Positions 17,590 to 25,632 of a stretch of 64,000 nucleotides of DNA are shown here, piece after piece. The stretch is taken from the NCBI GenBank assembly GCA_965243285.1, contig OZ251537.1, positions 2,728,001 to 2,792,000 on the forward strand, written 5' to 3'. A model generated the notes under the pieces. The model worked only from the letters and a program-made list of their open reading frames with translations, was not told where the DNA came from and did not search any database. Source of the stretch: JAHRAW01 sp965243285. GTDB lineage: Bacteria > Pseudomonadota > Gammaproteobacteria > Arenicellales > Poriferihabitantaceae. Position 1 is the stretch's first letter. Each line of letters begins with the position of its first letter. The position numbers and the translations under genes were made by a program.

Positions 17590-19050
17590 TTAGGCCGCGG
17601 ATAAAAACTCAACCAACGCCACCATGGCTTCGGTATCGCGCTGGCAATAGGCGCGCAGGTCGGCGGCTAAGGCTTGGGCGCGCGCCGGCGCGGTGCGCGG
17701 GTGGATGATCTCCACATAGGCGCGGCCGGCGGCGTTGCCGTCTTGCACTTCGCCGAGGTCGCGGTAATCGAGGTGCGCGGCGATGGTCGGCAGCACCGCC
17801 TTTATCGACCACGAGCCGTGCATGTCGCGGTGGTAATAATTCGCGCGCGTCACGGGCAATAAATCCACCAAGCGCGCGATGACGCGGGAGATAGCGGGCG
17901 CTAAATCGGGAAAGCGCGCCGCCAAATTGCCCAGGCATGTTTTTTCATACGCGCTATAGACGAAAATCGCGCCGCTATCTTGCAGCGCCGCCAGTAAGGT
18001 TTCGATAAAGGCGCGCATGGGCGCCGCGCCGCTGGTATCTAAAAATTCGCTATGCGTCAACGCACTGTTTTTTTGTTCGCTGTGGCATGACCATTGAAAC
18101 GGCAACGCCTGATAGGGACGCGTGTCTTTCCAAATCGGCACCGCGAAGGCGATGGTTTCGAAATCCAAATAATAACGCGGATAGGTACATGACGCGATTG
18201 TTACCGCGGCGGCCGGGTTTAACTCGGCTTGATCATTGCACGTCGCCCGCCGCACCCGTTCGAGTTTGGCGGTAGGTAATCGCCCGGGCGGAATGTCGCG
18301 AATGTCGTGTATGCCTTCGGCTTGCAGTTGGGCTGCGAGTGCGTTGGCGTTTTTGCCCGGCAAATCGGTGACCGGATAGCCGCTGCGTGGCTCGCCGCAG
18401 TGATGTTTGAACGGGCAGGCATATGGTGAATCACAATGCGCGCCGACCTCGATGGCCGGCTGCGCGCCGCCCAATACTTTTTTGAAGCGCGCCACCCAAG
18501 CCGGCACTTCGGGTTTCAACTCGGCGATGGCGGCGGTGAGATTGGCGTGGGTGAATAAGCCGCGATAATCGCCATCGCCGCCATAAATGAAATGTTTGTT
18601 GATGTGCGCCAATTCCACCTGCGCCACGGCCACGCCGGCGCCTTCCAACACCCAGGCTTGCACCGCGCAATCCGGCGCGTAGGGCGCTTTTACGCTGGTG
18701 CTGGATTTAACCTCGATTAAGCGATAGCCGGCCGGCATTTTTTCCAGCACATCGGCGCGCACTAATACGCCTTGATGGGAGAAAGTGGCTTCGAATAAGG
18801 TCTGCTGCGGCGCGTCTTTTAGGCGCTGTTGGGTCTCCGCCAATGCGCGCGCCAGGTTGCCGGATGGCTCAATAAAATGGCCATCTCCATACAGCGCGCG
18901 CGCCACCACATTGACCTCCTCACCCGCAGATAAGCGATGCTCCACCGCCGCCGACACCGCTTTCAACTGCGGTTGATGCACCTCAAGCCACAGCCGTTTT
19001 TCACATTGTCTGCCGGACATGATTTTTGATTTGGAGAGGCGGTGGCTCAT
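17590..19050 (-). CDS. DUF2779 protein: Cas4/RecB-like nuclease plus DnaQ-like domain
   Basis: 486 residues. The N-terminal half resembles RecB/Cas4-type nucleases: it has SGRQCEKRLWLE, then the PD-(D/E)XK core (RADVLEKMPAGYRLIEVKSST, with D, E and K) and a Cys-rich patch SPYACPFKHHC that could bind an Fe-S cluster. The C-terminal DUF2779 part starts YYLDFETIAF, an RNase-H/DnaQ-like first acidic motif, continues with FVYSAYEKTCL and ends with YCQRDTEAMV. Such proteins are found in mobile or defence contexts; substrate unknown. Starts with ATG at 19050 on the minus strand. Confidence 0.85.
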   Translation of the reverse strand: MSHRLSKSKIMSGRQCEKRLWLEVHQPQLKAVSAAVEHRLSAGEEVNVVARALYGDGHFIEPSGNLARALAETQQRLKDAPQQTLFEATFSHQGVLVRADVLEKMPAGYRLIEVKSSTSVKAPYAPDCAVQAWVLEGAGVAVAQVELAHINKHFIYGGDGDYRGLFTHANLTAAIAELKPEVPAWVARFKKVLGGAQPAIEVGAHCDSPYACPFKHHCGEPRSGYPVTDLPGKNANALAAQLQAEGIHDIRDIPPGRLPTAKLERVRRATCNDQAELNPAAAVTIASCTYPRYYLDFETIAFAVPIWKDTRPYQALPFQWSCHSEQKNSALTHSEFLDTSGAAPMRAFIETLLAALQDSGAIFVYSAYEKTCLGNLAARFPDLAPAISRVIARLVDLLPVTRANYYHRDMHGSWSIKAVLPTIAAHLDYRDLGEVQDGNAAGRAYVEIIHPRTAPARAQALAADLRAYCQRDTEAMVALVEFLSAA

Positions 19051-19089
19051 GGTTTTTTGTGTTTTGTGCGTTGCGCGTGGTTTGGGGAA

Positions 19090-19446
19090 TTACAAACCAT
19101 AGACAGAGATAAAAAAATCACCATCATCAGTATTTTCAACTTCATAGGTGATGTCGAGATCATCTCTCCTATCACTACCTAATGGTGTGAAATTAATTTT
19201 AGCGGCGCATTCATGAGCGCCGGTCTGATCATTGGTGTTTTGGGTACGGACGCTATCCAAAGTAACATTAAGCGAATCAAAGGTCTGGTTGTGATGATCG
19301 AGTTTTGGACCAACATGATCTTCGAATATTTCGAGAACCAAATCTTTGGCATCATCGGAGTTGCATTTAGGTACGGAATTCGAGCAACCGGCCAATACTG
19401 CGGTGGCGGCGATGAATGCAAACAAACTTAGGCGATGATGAATCAT
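19090..19446 (-). CDS. Small lipoprotein of unknown function
   Basis: 118 residues from the ATG at 19446. A signal peptide with lipobox (FIAATAVLAGC, cysteine at about residue 20) indicates a lipid-anchored envelope protein. The mature part is acidic and has no recognised domain. The upstream frame to 19563 adds 39 residues without a plausible signal, so the internal ATG is chosen. Confidence 0.7.
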   Translation of the reverse strand: MIHHRLSLFAFIAATAVLAGCSNSVPKCNSDDAKDLVLEIFEDHVGPKLDHHNQTFDSLNVTLDSVRTQNTNDQTGAHECAAKINFTPLGSDRRDDLDITYEVENTDDGDFFISVYGL

Positions 19447-19562
19447 GTCGATGTCCTCGTAGCGGCGAATGGCTGAAATAAATGGCGAAATAGCGAAAAA
19501 TGCGCGCCGAAAAATCGCGGCTTTCGACAATATAAAGCGGTAAAACGATAATATGTGTCGCA

Positions 19563-20636
19563 TTAATCCGGTTTTTGACCAATAAAAATCGCCCGCCTCG
19601 GCGCTGGGTGGCCGTCGATGGTTTTGGCGGCATCAGCGGGGTCGAGAAAATCGGTTAGCGATTGAAATTGCATCCATTCGGTGCGGCGCTGTTCGGCGGC
19701 GGTGGTGAGGCTGATGTCGACGCAGCGGATGTTCACGGCGCCGGCCTGGCGCAGCCATTTTTCCAGCGCCAGGGGGGACGGGATGGCGCGCACATTGCGC
19801 ATTTTGGCGTAGCGCGCGGCCGGGCGCAGCACGCTGTCGACGCCGCCGGCCACGCTCAAGGTTTCGACCACCACTTCGCCGCCGGGGCGGGCCGCCGCCA
19901 ACAATTCGCGCAGGTGGTCGAGCGGATGGCCGCGGTGATACAACACGCCCATGGAAAATACGGTGTCGAAGCCGTCCGCGCTGTCGCCGCGATATCCCAT
20001 CGCGCCCATCGCCCCCCTCCCCCCAATGCGCGGAAGTTGCTCGCATTTGAGCGGCAACATGAAGGCCGCGGCGCCCCGGCAATAACGTTTTAGCGCCGCG
20101 AATTGCGCCAGGAATAATTGACTCGGGTCGATGCCTAACGCCAGCCGCGCCCCTTGCCCGAGCATGCGCCACAGGCTATAGCCGTTGCCGCAGCCCACAT
20201 CCAACACGCGGCGACCGCGCAAATCACTCAGCGCCGCCGCCAGCCGCTGCCACTTCAGATTCGAGCGCCACTCGCTGTCTACCACTAAGCCGAATAACTC
20301 GAAGGGCCCCTTGCGCCATGGGCTCAATTGCAGCAAGGCGGCTTTGAGTTGCGCGCGCGCGGCGGCGGTGGCGTCTTGCGGCGCGCCGATACGGATGGCG
20401 GCGGCGTTGAAATCATAGCCCGAGGGCGTTATCTCCGGCAGGTGGATTAGCCGGTTTTGCCACGCCGCGCGATGTCCATGGGGGGCTGCTTTGTAGGCGG
20501 CGCGGCTGCTGTGGATGAGCGGCTGCGCCCACGCCCCTAAGCCGGCGGCTTGCAACGCCGGACGCAAACCGCGCGCCGGCGCTGCTAACATGGCGGCGGC
20601 TTCGGCGCCAGATTCAGCGCCCGTCGGCGGGCTCAT
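19563..20636 (-). CDS. cmoB: tRNA U34 carboxymethyltransferase CmoB
   Basis: Transfers the carboxymethyl group from carboxy-SAM to 5-hydroxyuridine-34 of tRNA, forming cmo5U. The class-I methyltransferase motif VLDVGCGNGYSLWRM is at about residue 140-155. The CmoB N-terminal region has KGPFELFGLVVDSEWRSNLKW, and FSMGVLYHRGHPLDHL is the post-motif. 357 residues is slightly above the usual 320-330. It overlaps cmoA by four bases, so both steps of cmo5U synthesis are made from one transcript. Confidence 0.95.
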   Translation of the reverse strand: MSPPTGAESGAEAAAMLAAPARGLRPALQAAGLGAWAQPLIHSSRAAYKAAPHGHRAAWQNRLIHLPEITPSGYDFNAAAIRIGAPQDATAAARAQLKAALLQLSPWRKGPFELFGLVVDSEWRSNLKWQRLAAALSDLRGRRVLDVGCGNGYSLWRMLGQGARLALGIDPSQLFLAQFAALKRYCRGAAAFMLPLKCEQLPRIGGRGAMGAMGYRGDSADGFDTVFSMGVLYHRGHPLDHLRELLAAARPGGEVVVETLSVAGGVDSVLRPAARYAKMRNVRAIPSPLALEKWLRQAGAVNIRCVDISLTTAAEQRRTEWMQFQSLTDFLDPADAAKTIDGHPAPRRAIFIGQKPD

Positions 20637-21442
20637 TTCAACGCCAAAAAAGCGCAGAAATTAAAGGCCTGAAACCATTGGCTAACTGGTGAAAACCCGA
20701 CTGCCCGCAACCGCGTGAGATGCACGGCGGCGCTGTCGAGCGCCATAACTTTTTCCAGCGCGGCTCTTTTTTGCGCGATTTCCAGCGCGCTATAGCCGCA
20801 AGCCATTTTGAAATGGGCGTGCAATGCGTGCTGCAAACTGCCCTCGGCGGCATCGTCAAAGCGAATTTTTTCCGCCAAAACCAGCGCCCCGCCGGGTTTT
20901 AGGCCGGCATAGATGCGCGCCAACATGCGTCGGCGGTCGGCCGGCGGCAAAAATTGCAGGGTGAAATTCAACACCACCAAACTGGCGTTTTTTAGCTCGA
21001 CATCGCGCACATCGCCATGCCATAACGCCAAGCGCTCGGCGGCGATAACACCGCGCAAATTATCGCCGCAGGCTTGCAACATGGCGGCCGAATTATCCAC
21101 GCCGATGAAGCGCGCCGACGGCGCCACGCGCGCATGCATGGCTAACATGGCGGCGCCTAAGGAGCAACCCAAATCATAGATGGTGGAATCGGCCTGGGAA
21201 TCGGCCTGGGAATCGACCTGGGTATAGCGTTGTGCGATAACGCCGAGCAAGGCAAGCAGCGTTTCATAGCCCGGCACCGAGCGGCGAATCATGTCCGTAA
21301 AAACCGCCGCCACGCGCTCATCGAACACGAAATCGGCCACGCGCGGCCGTTTTTCGGCGTAAATTTTATCGCTATGGGGTCGGTCGCCAGGGTCGGCGGA
21401 GTTGCCAGCTTCGCCCGAGTCGATGCGGTCGCTACAGCGCAT
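20633..21442 (-). CDS. cmoA: Carboxy-S-adenosyl-L-methionine synthase CmoA
   Basis: Makes carboxy-SAM from SAM and prephenate for CmoB. Family marks: DKIYAEKRPRVADFVFDERVAAVF near the N-terminus, the SAM motif YDLGCSLGAA, FIGVDNSAAML, VVLNFTLQFL and FKMACGYSALEIAQKR. An Ala-Asp-Ser-Gln repeat (ADSQADSQADS) from a 12-bp tandem repeat (about 21183-21220) sits just before the SAM motif, where normal CmoA has no such insert. The start at 21442 gives 269 residues; the first 20 are not conserved. Confidence 0.93.
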   Translation of the reverse strand: MRCSDRIDSGEAGNSADPGDRPHSDKIYAEKRPRVADFVFDERVAAVFTDMIRRSVPGYETLLALLGVIAQRYTQVDSQADSQADSTIYDLGCSLGAAMLAMHARVAPSARFIGVDNSAAMLQACGDNLRGVIAAERLALWHGDVRDVELKNASLVVLNFTLQFLPPADRRRMLARIYAGLKPGGALVLAEKIRFDDAAEGSLQHALHAHFKMACGYSALEIAQKRAALEKVMALDSAAVHLTRLRAVGFSPVSQWFQAFNFCAFLALK

Positions 21443-21454
21443 GGTCGCCGCCGA

Positions 21455-21853
21455 CTAAATTTCTTCCAGTTCGATTAACGCGCCATGGCTATCTTTCGGG
21501 TGCAGAAAGATGACCGTTTTGCCATGGGCGCCGCGGCGCGGCGGGCCGAGAATTCGCATGCCATGGGCTTCGAGTTGTCGGCCGGCGCGCGCGATATTGT
21601 CGACCTCATAACACACATGATGGATACCGCCGGCGGGGTTTTTTGCCAAGAATTTGGTGAGCGGAGAATCTTCGCCCAGCGGTTCTAACAATTCGATTTG
21701 GGTGTTGGGCAAGCGCACGAACACCGTGCGCACGCCGTGCTGCGGCAAATTTTCCGGCGCCGTCACTTGGGCGCCGAGAACATCTCGATAAAACGCCGCG
21801 GCGGCATTTAAATCGGCCACCGCCATGGCGACATGTTTGAGGCGACCAATCAT
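21455..21853 (-). CDS. mce: Methylmalonyl-CoA epimerase
   Basis: Interconverts (R)- and (S)-methylmalonyl-CoA. 132 residues, with two glyoxalase/VOC half-domains: LKHVAMAVADLNAAAAFYRDVLGA and GGIHHVCYEVDNI, followed by LIELEEI. The metal-binding histidines (H7, H78-region) and terminal glutamate are present. It follows meaB by eight bases and pccA is upstream in the same direction, so it belongs to a propionyl-CoA to succinyl-CoA route. The mutase itself is not in the window. Confidence 0.93.
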   Translation of the reverse strand: MIGRLKHVAMAVADLNAAAAFYRDVLGAQVTAPENLPQHGVRTVFVRLPNTQIELLEPLGEDSPLTKFLAKNPAGGIHHVCYEVDNIARAGRQLEAHGMRILGPPRRGAHGKTVIFLHPKDSHGALIELEEI

Positions 21854-21861
21854 GGGGTTGA

Positions 21862-22923
21862 TTATATCACCGGCTTAATCGGCGCCTTGGTGGATGATTT
21901 TGTCGCCGATTTCATGGGTGATTTCATGGGTGATTTCATGGACGATTTCGCATGCGTAAAAATCGCCACCAATTCTTGCGCCGCCAAGGTCGCCGGCACG
22001 GCGCCGCTGCCCACTTGCTCTAACATGCCGTCCAGGGCCGCCGCCACCGCTGGATTTTTGGTCAATTCCGCCAGCAATTGCTCGCGGGTTTCATTCCACA
22101 GCCACGATTGGGCTTGGCGGCGGCGGCGTTTTGCCAACTCGCCGTCGGCTGCTAACAGGCGGCCATACTGGTCAATTTTTTCTTGCACCTCGTCTAGGCC
22201 GGTATCGCACAGCGCCGAGACTTGCATCACCGGCGTGTGCCAGGCGGGGTGGCGGCGCTGCATTAACGCCAGTGCGCGCTGCAGGTCGGCGGCGGCGAGG
22301 GCGGCCGGGTGGCGCAAATCACCATCGGCCTTATTGACCATGATGAGGTCGGCCAACTCCATGATGCCGCGCTTGATGCCTTGCAATTCATCGCCGCCGA
22401 CCGGCGACACCATCAGCAAAAAAACATCGGTCATCGCCGCCGCCATGGTCTCCGACTGCCCGACGCCGACCGTCTCTAAGATGATGAAATCGAACCCAGC
22501 GGCTTCGCACATCAACAGCGCCTCGAAGGTGCGCCGCGCCACGCCGCCCAAGGTTTGCCCGGCCGACGATGGGCGGATAAAAGCGCGCGGATTGGCGGCC
22601 AGCGTCTCCATTCTGGTTTTATCGCCCAATATGGAACCGCCGCTGATGGCGGAAGAGGGGTCTACGGTCAACACCGCAACGCGATGGCCGCGCGCGATGA
22701 CGCGCTTGCCGAAGGCCTCGATAAAGGTGGATTTGCCGACCCCGGGCGCGCCGGTTATGGCCACGCGAATCGACGCGCCGGTGTACGGCATGGCTTCGCG
22801 CAGCAAGGCCTCGGCTTCGCGGCGATGCGAATCAAGGGTGGATTCGCATCGCGTAATGGCACGCGCCAGGGTGCGCCGGTCACCGCCGCGCAGTTTGGCT
22901 AAGGTCACTGCGGTGTCGGTCAT
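21862..22923 (-). CDS. meaB: Methylmalonyl-CoA mutase-associated GTPase MeaB
   Basis: G-protein chaperone that protects and reloads the B12-dependent methylmalonyl-CoA mutase. Walker A is GAPGVGKST at about residue 58-66, Walker B region FIILETVGVGQSE, and NKADGD gives guanine specificity. At 353 residues it is near normal apart from a C-terminal tail with Lys-Ser-Pro-Met repeats (KSPMKSPMKS), coded by a 12-bp GATTTCATGGGT tandem at about 21899-21945. It is followed by mce and preceded by pccA. Confidence 0.95.
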   Translation of the reverse strand: MTDTAVTLAKLRGGDRRTLARAITRCESTLDSHRREAEALLREAMPYTGASIRVAITGAPGVGKSTFIEAFGKRVIARGHRVAVLTVDPSSAISGGSILGDKTRMETLAANPRAFIRPSSAGQTLGGVARRTFEALLMCEAAGFDFIILETVGVGQSETMAAAMTDVFLLMVSPVGGDELQGIKRGIMELADLIMVNKADGDLRHPAALAAADLQRALALMQRRHPAWHTPVMQVSALCDTGLDEVQEKIDQYGRLLAADGELAKRRRRQAQSWLWNETREQLLAELTKNPAVAAALDGMLEQVGSGAVPATLAAQELVAIFTHAKSSMKSPMKSPMKSATKSSTKAPIKPVI

Positions 22924-22929
22924 ACGCGA

Positions 22930-23126
22930 GGTACTTCGATCATTAAAATTAGGGATTTATATACCTAAAATTAGCGTAACCAAGTTAATGGCATGCCATG
23001 CATTGGCGCGACATTAATTACATCGGTTTTATGTCGCAACTCGGAGTACTTCGATAAATTAAAATTAGCGTAATCAAATTAAATAAAATGCCAACATCAC
23101 GCGACATTAATTACACCGATTTTATG
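22930..23126. repeat. Imperfect direct repeat between meaB and pccA
   Basis: Two copies of about 80-100 bp: 22930-23033 and 23046-23126. Both run from GTACTTCGAT through AAAATTAGCGTAA to CGCGACATTAATTACA and GGTTTTATG. The first copy contains a 22-base insertion, the palindromic element plus a second AAAATTA. No gene is seen in this 233-bp gap. Confidence 0.75.
22952..22966. repeat. Short palindromic repeat with flanking 7-bp duplication
   Basis: GGGATTTATATACCT is flanked on both sides by AAAATTA. The other copy of the surrounding direct repeat has a single AAAATTA and no insert at this site. Confidence 0.7.
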
Positions 23127-23156
23127 CACCAGTGCCGTTTTCGCCGGCTGCACCAT

Positions 23157-25358
23157 TCACTGCGCTGCGGCAAATTCAAGCAGCGCTTGCTCAGCTTCTA
23201 CGGTGGCGCCGGGTTGCGCCAGCACCGCTGCCACCACGCCGTCTTGTTCGGCGCATAGGGCGTTTTCCATTTTCATGGCTTCGACCACCGCCAGTTCGTC
23301 GCCGGCTTTTACCTGCGCGCCCGCTTCCACCGCCACCGACACCAGCAGCCCGGGCATGGGCGAAAGCAAAAATCGCGACGGCGCGACAGCGGCCGCGGCC
23401 GGCATCAGGGCGTGCAATTGCGCGGTGCGCGGCGTTAGCACTTGCAGCGCGATTTGGCAGCCGCCGTGGGTTAACTCGTAACCATGGCCGCGCGCCTCGA
23501 TTTGCACGGTAAGCGCGGCGCCGTTCACTCGGCCGCGACAAACCGGCTCGCCAGCGCGCCACTTTTCCTCGATCAGCCAGTGTTTTTCGCCCGCTTCGCC
23601 GCCGCAGCGCACCCGCCAGCGCCCCGGCGCGCCGCCCACTTCGGCATCGTAATACGCGCTCTGCGCCGCCACCACCCAATGCGGGCCGATGGCGCGCGCA
23701 GGCCCCGGCAACTGGTCGCCGATGGTGGCGGCGCGCAGAGCGTTGCGGTGATGCCACACGGCGGCGATGGCGATGAAAATCCCGAGCGGCGGCGCGCCTG
23801 GGTTGCCGTCTGAGTTGCCGGCACTATCGACTTGCGCATCGCTGGCGAGGCCGGGCGCTTGGTCGGCACGGGCGAAGCCTTTGGGGTAGGCGCGGGCGAT
23901 GAAATCGGTGGCAAAATCGCCCATCCGGAATTTTGGATGCGCCATGATGGCGGCCGCGAAGGGCAAATTGGTGGCCACGCCGCGAATATAGTATTCATCC
24001 AGCGCCTGACGCATGGCGGCGATGGCGGCGGCGCGGTCGGCGCCCCAGACCACTAATTTGGCCAGCATGGGGTCGTAGAATCGCGAGCTTTCACTGCCGG
24101 CTTCGACCCCGCTATCGACGCGCACCCGCGCCGCGCGGTGGTGGGCATGTGGGGCCGCATGTACATGTGAATGTTCGGCGGCATGTTCGCCTACATCTAT
24201 ATGTGCGTCATGTACATGCGCGTCATGTACATGTTCATCGACCACGCCATCGTCGGTGCTTTTCGGCGGCCGGTAATGCGTCAACCGCCCGCTCGATGGC
24301 ATGAAATTTTTGAACGGGTTTTCTGCGTATACCCTGGACTCCATGGCCCAACCGTCGAGGGCCACTTCAGATTGAGTGATAGGCAATTTTTCACCGGCAG
24401 CGATGCGAATCATCCACTCGACCAAATCCAAACCGGTGATCATTTCGGTTACCGGATGCTCTACTTGCAAACGGGTATTCATTTCCAAAAAATAAAAATT
24501 ACGCTGCGCATCCACCACCAATTCCACCGTGCCGGCCGAGACATAATCCACTGACCTAGCCAACGCCAATGCTTGGCCGACCATGGCGGCGCGGGTGGCG
24601 GCGTCTATGAAGGGCGACGGCGCCTCTTCGATGACCTTCTGGTGGCGGCGCTGAATCGAGCATTCTCGTTCGTGCAACGCGACCATGTTGCCGAAGGTAT
24701 CGGCCATGATTTGGATTTCGATGTGGCGCGGCTGCTCGATAAATTTCTCGATGAGAATGCGCCCATCGCCAAAACTCGATAGCGCCTCGCTGCTGGCGCG
24801 GGTGAATCCGGCCGCCGCCTCGGCGCCGTCATAAGCCACGCGCATGCCCTTGCCGCCGCCGCCAGCGCTGGCTTTTATCATCACCGGATAACCGATTTGC
24901 TCGGCGATCTCCACCGCCGCGGCCGCATCCGCCACCACTTCGGGGTGACCGGGAATGGTATTGACCCCGGCTTTTTTCGCCAGCGCTTTGGAGGTGATTT
25001 TGTCGCCCATGGCGCGAATCGCCGCTGCCGGCGGCCCGATGAAGGCCACCCCGGCGGCCTCTAAGGCCTCGGCAAAATCGGCGTTTTCGGATAAAAATCC
25101 ATAGCCCGGATGCACCGCATCGGCGCCGCTGGTACGACACGCGTCTACGATGGCATGAATATCGAGATAACTTTGCGCCGACGGCGCCGGGCCTACGCGC
25201 ACCGCCTCATCAGCACTGCGTACATGCAACGCGTTTTTATCCGCATCGGAATACACCGCCACCGTGGCCATACCCATGCGCCGCGCCGTTTTGATGATGC
25301 GACAAGCAATTTCGCCGCGATTGGCGATTAGTATTTTGGAAAACACGGCCGATGGCAA
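23157..25358 (-). CDS. pccA: Propionyl-CoA carboxylase biotin-containing (alpha) subunit
   Basis: Biotin carboxylase plus biotin carrier in one chain (733 residues). Biotin carboxylase begins KILIANRGEIACRII, has the ATP-grasp loop KASAGGGGKGM, HERECSIQRRHQKV and FLEMNTRLQVEHPVTE. The carrier domain is at the C-terminus with the biotinylated lysine K696 in EAMKME. Assignment as PccA rather than methylcrotonyl-CoA carboxylase rests on the neighbours meaB and mce and is inference; no beta subunit is in the window. A roughly 45-residue His/Asp-rich insertion lies in the biotin carboxylase C-lobe after HYRPP, coded by repeats at about 24170-24245. Confidence 0.88.
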   Translation of the reverse strand: MPSAVFSKILIANRGEIACRIIKTARRMGMATVAVYSDADKNALHVRSADEAVRVGPAPSAQSYLDIHAIVDACRTSGADAVHPGYGFLSENADFAEALEAAGVAFIGPPAAAIRAMGDKITSKALAKKAGVNTIPGHPEVVADAAAAVEIAEQIGYPVMIKASAGGGGKGMRVAYDGAEAAAGFTRASSEALSSFGDGRILIEKFIEQPRHIEIQIMADTFGNMVALHERECSIQRRHQKVIEEAPSPFIDAATRAAMVGQALALARSVDYVSAGTVELVVDAQRNFYFLEMNTRLQVEHPVTEMITGLDLVEWMIRIAAGEKLPITQSEVALDGWAMESRVYAENPFKNFMPSSGRLTHYRPPKSTDDGVVDEHVHDAHVHDAHIDVGEHAAEHSHVHAAPHAHHRAARVRVDSGVEAGSESSRFYDPMLAKLVVWGADRAAAIAAMRQALDEYYIRGVATNLPFAAAIMAHPKFRMGDFATDFIARAYPKGFARADQAPGLASDAQVDSAGNSDGNPGAPPLGIFIAIAAVWHHRNALRAATIGDQLPGPARAIGPHWVVAAQSAYYDAEVGGAPGRWRVRCGGEAGEKHWLIEEKWRAGEPVCRGRVNGAALTVQIEARGHGYELTHGGCQIALQVLTPRTAQLHALMPAAAAVAPSRFLLSPMPGLLVSVAVEAGAQVKAGDELAVVEAMKMENALCAEQDGVVAAVLAQPGATVEAEQALLEFAAAQ

Positions 25359-25632
25359 GATGGGAAAAGTTGATGGATGATGGCCATAAAATGATGGCCA
25401 TTAAAATGAAATAGCATCATGTTAATCACCGCCATAGCGATAGCGATAGCAATAGCAAAATTTTGTGATTTATTCGATGACTTATTCGATAGTTTAACTG
25501 CACAGTTGGTTTAACTTCGCAATTCGATAACCATGCGCGGTCACTATCCATCCCTAATTTTACGAAAAATATCAGCCTAAAATAGCACCCGATAACTCGC
25601 CCATAAACCGCACCGATTTCCGCTACTATTTT
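25359..25632. other. Divergent intergenic region, no gene seen
   Basis: Lies between the divergently read pccA and the MttB-family gene. It contains GCGATAGCGATAGC-type hexamer repeats at about 25435-25455 and AT-rich sequence that must hold both promoters. No hexamers stand out enough to place them. Confidence 0.4.
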
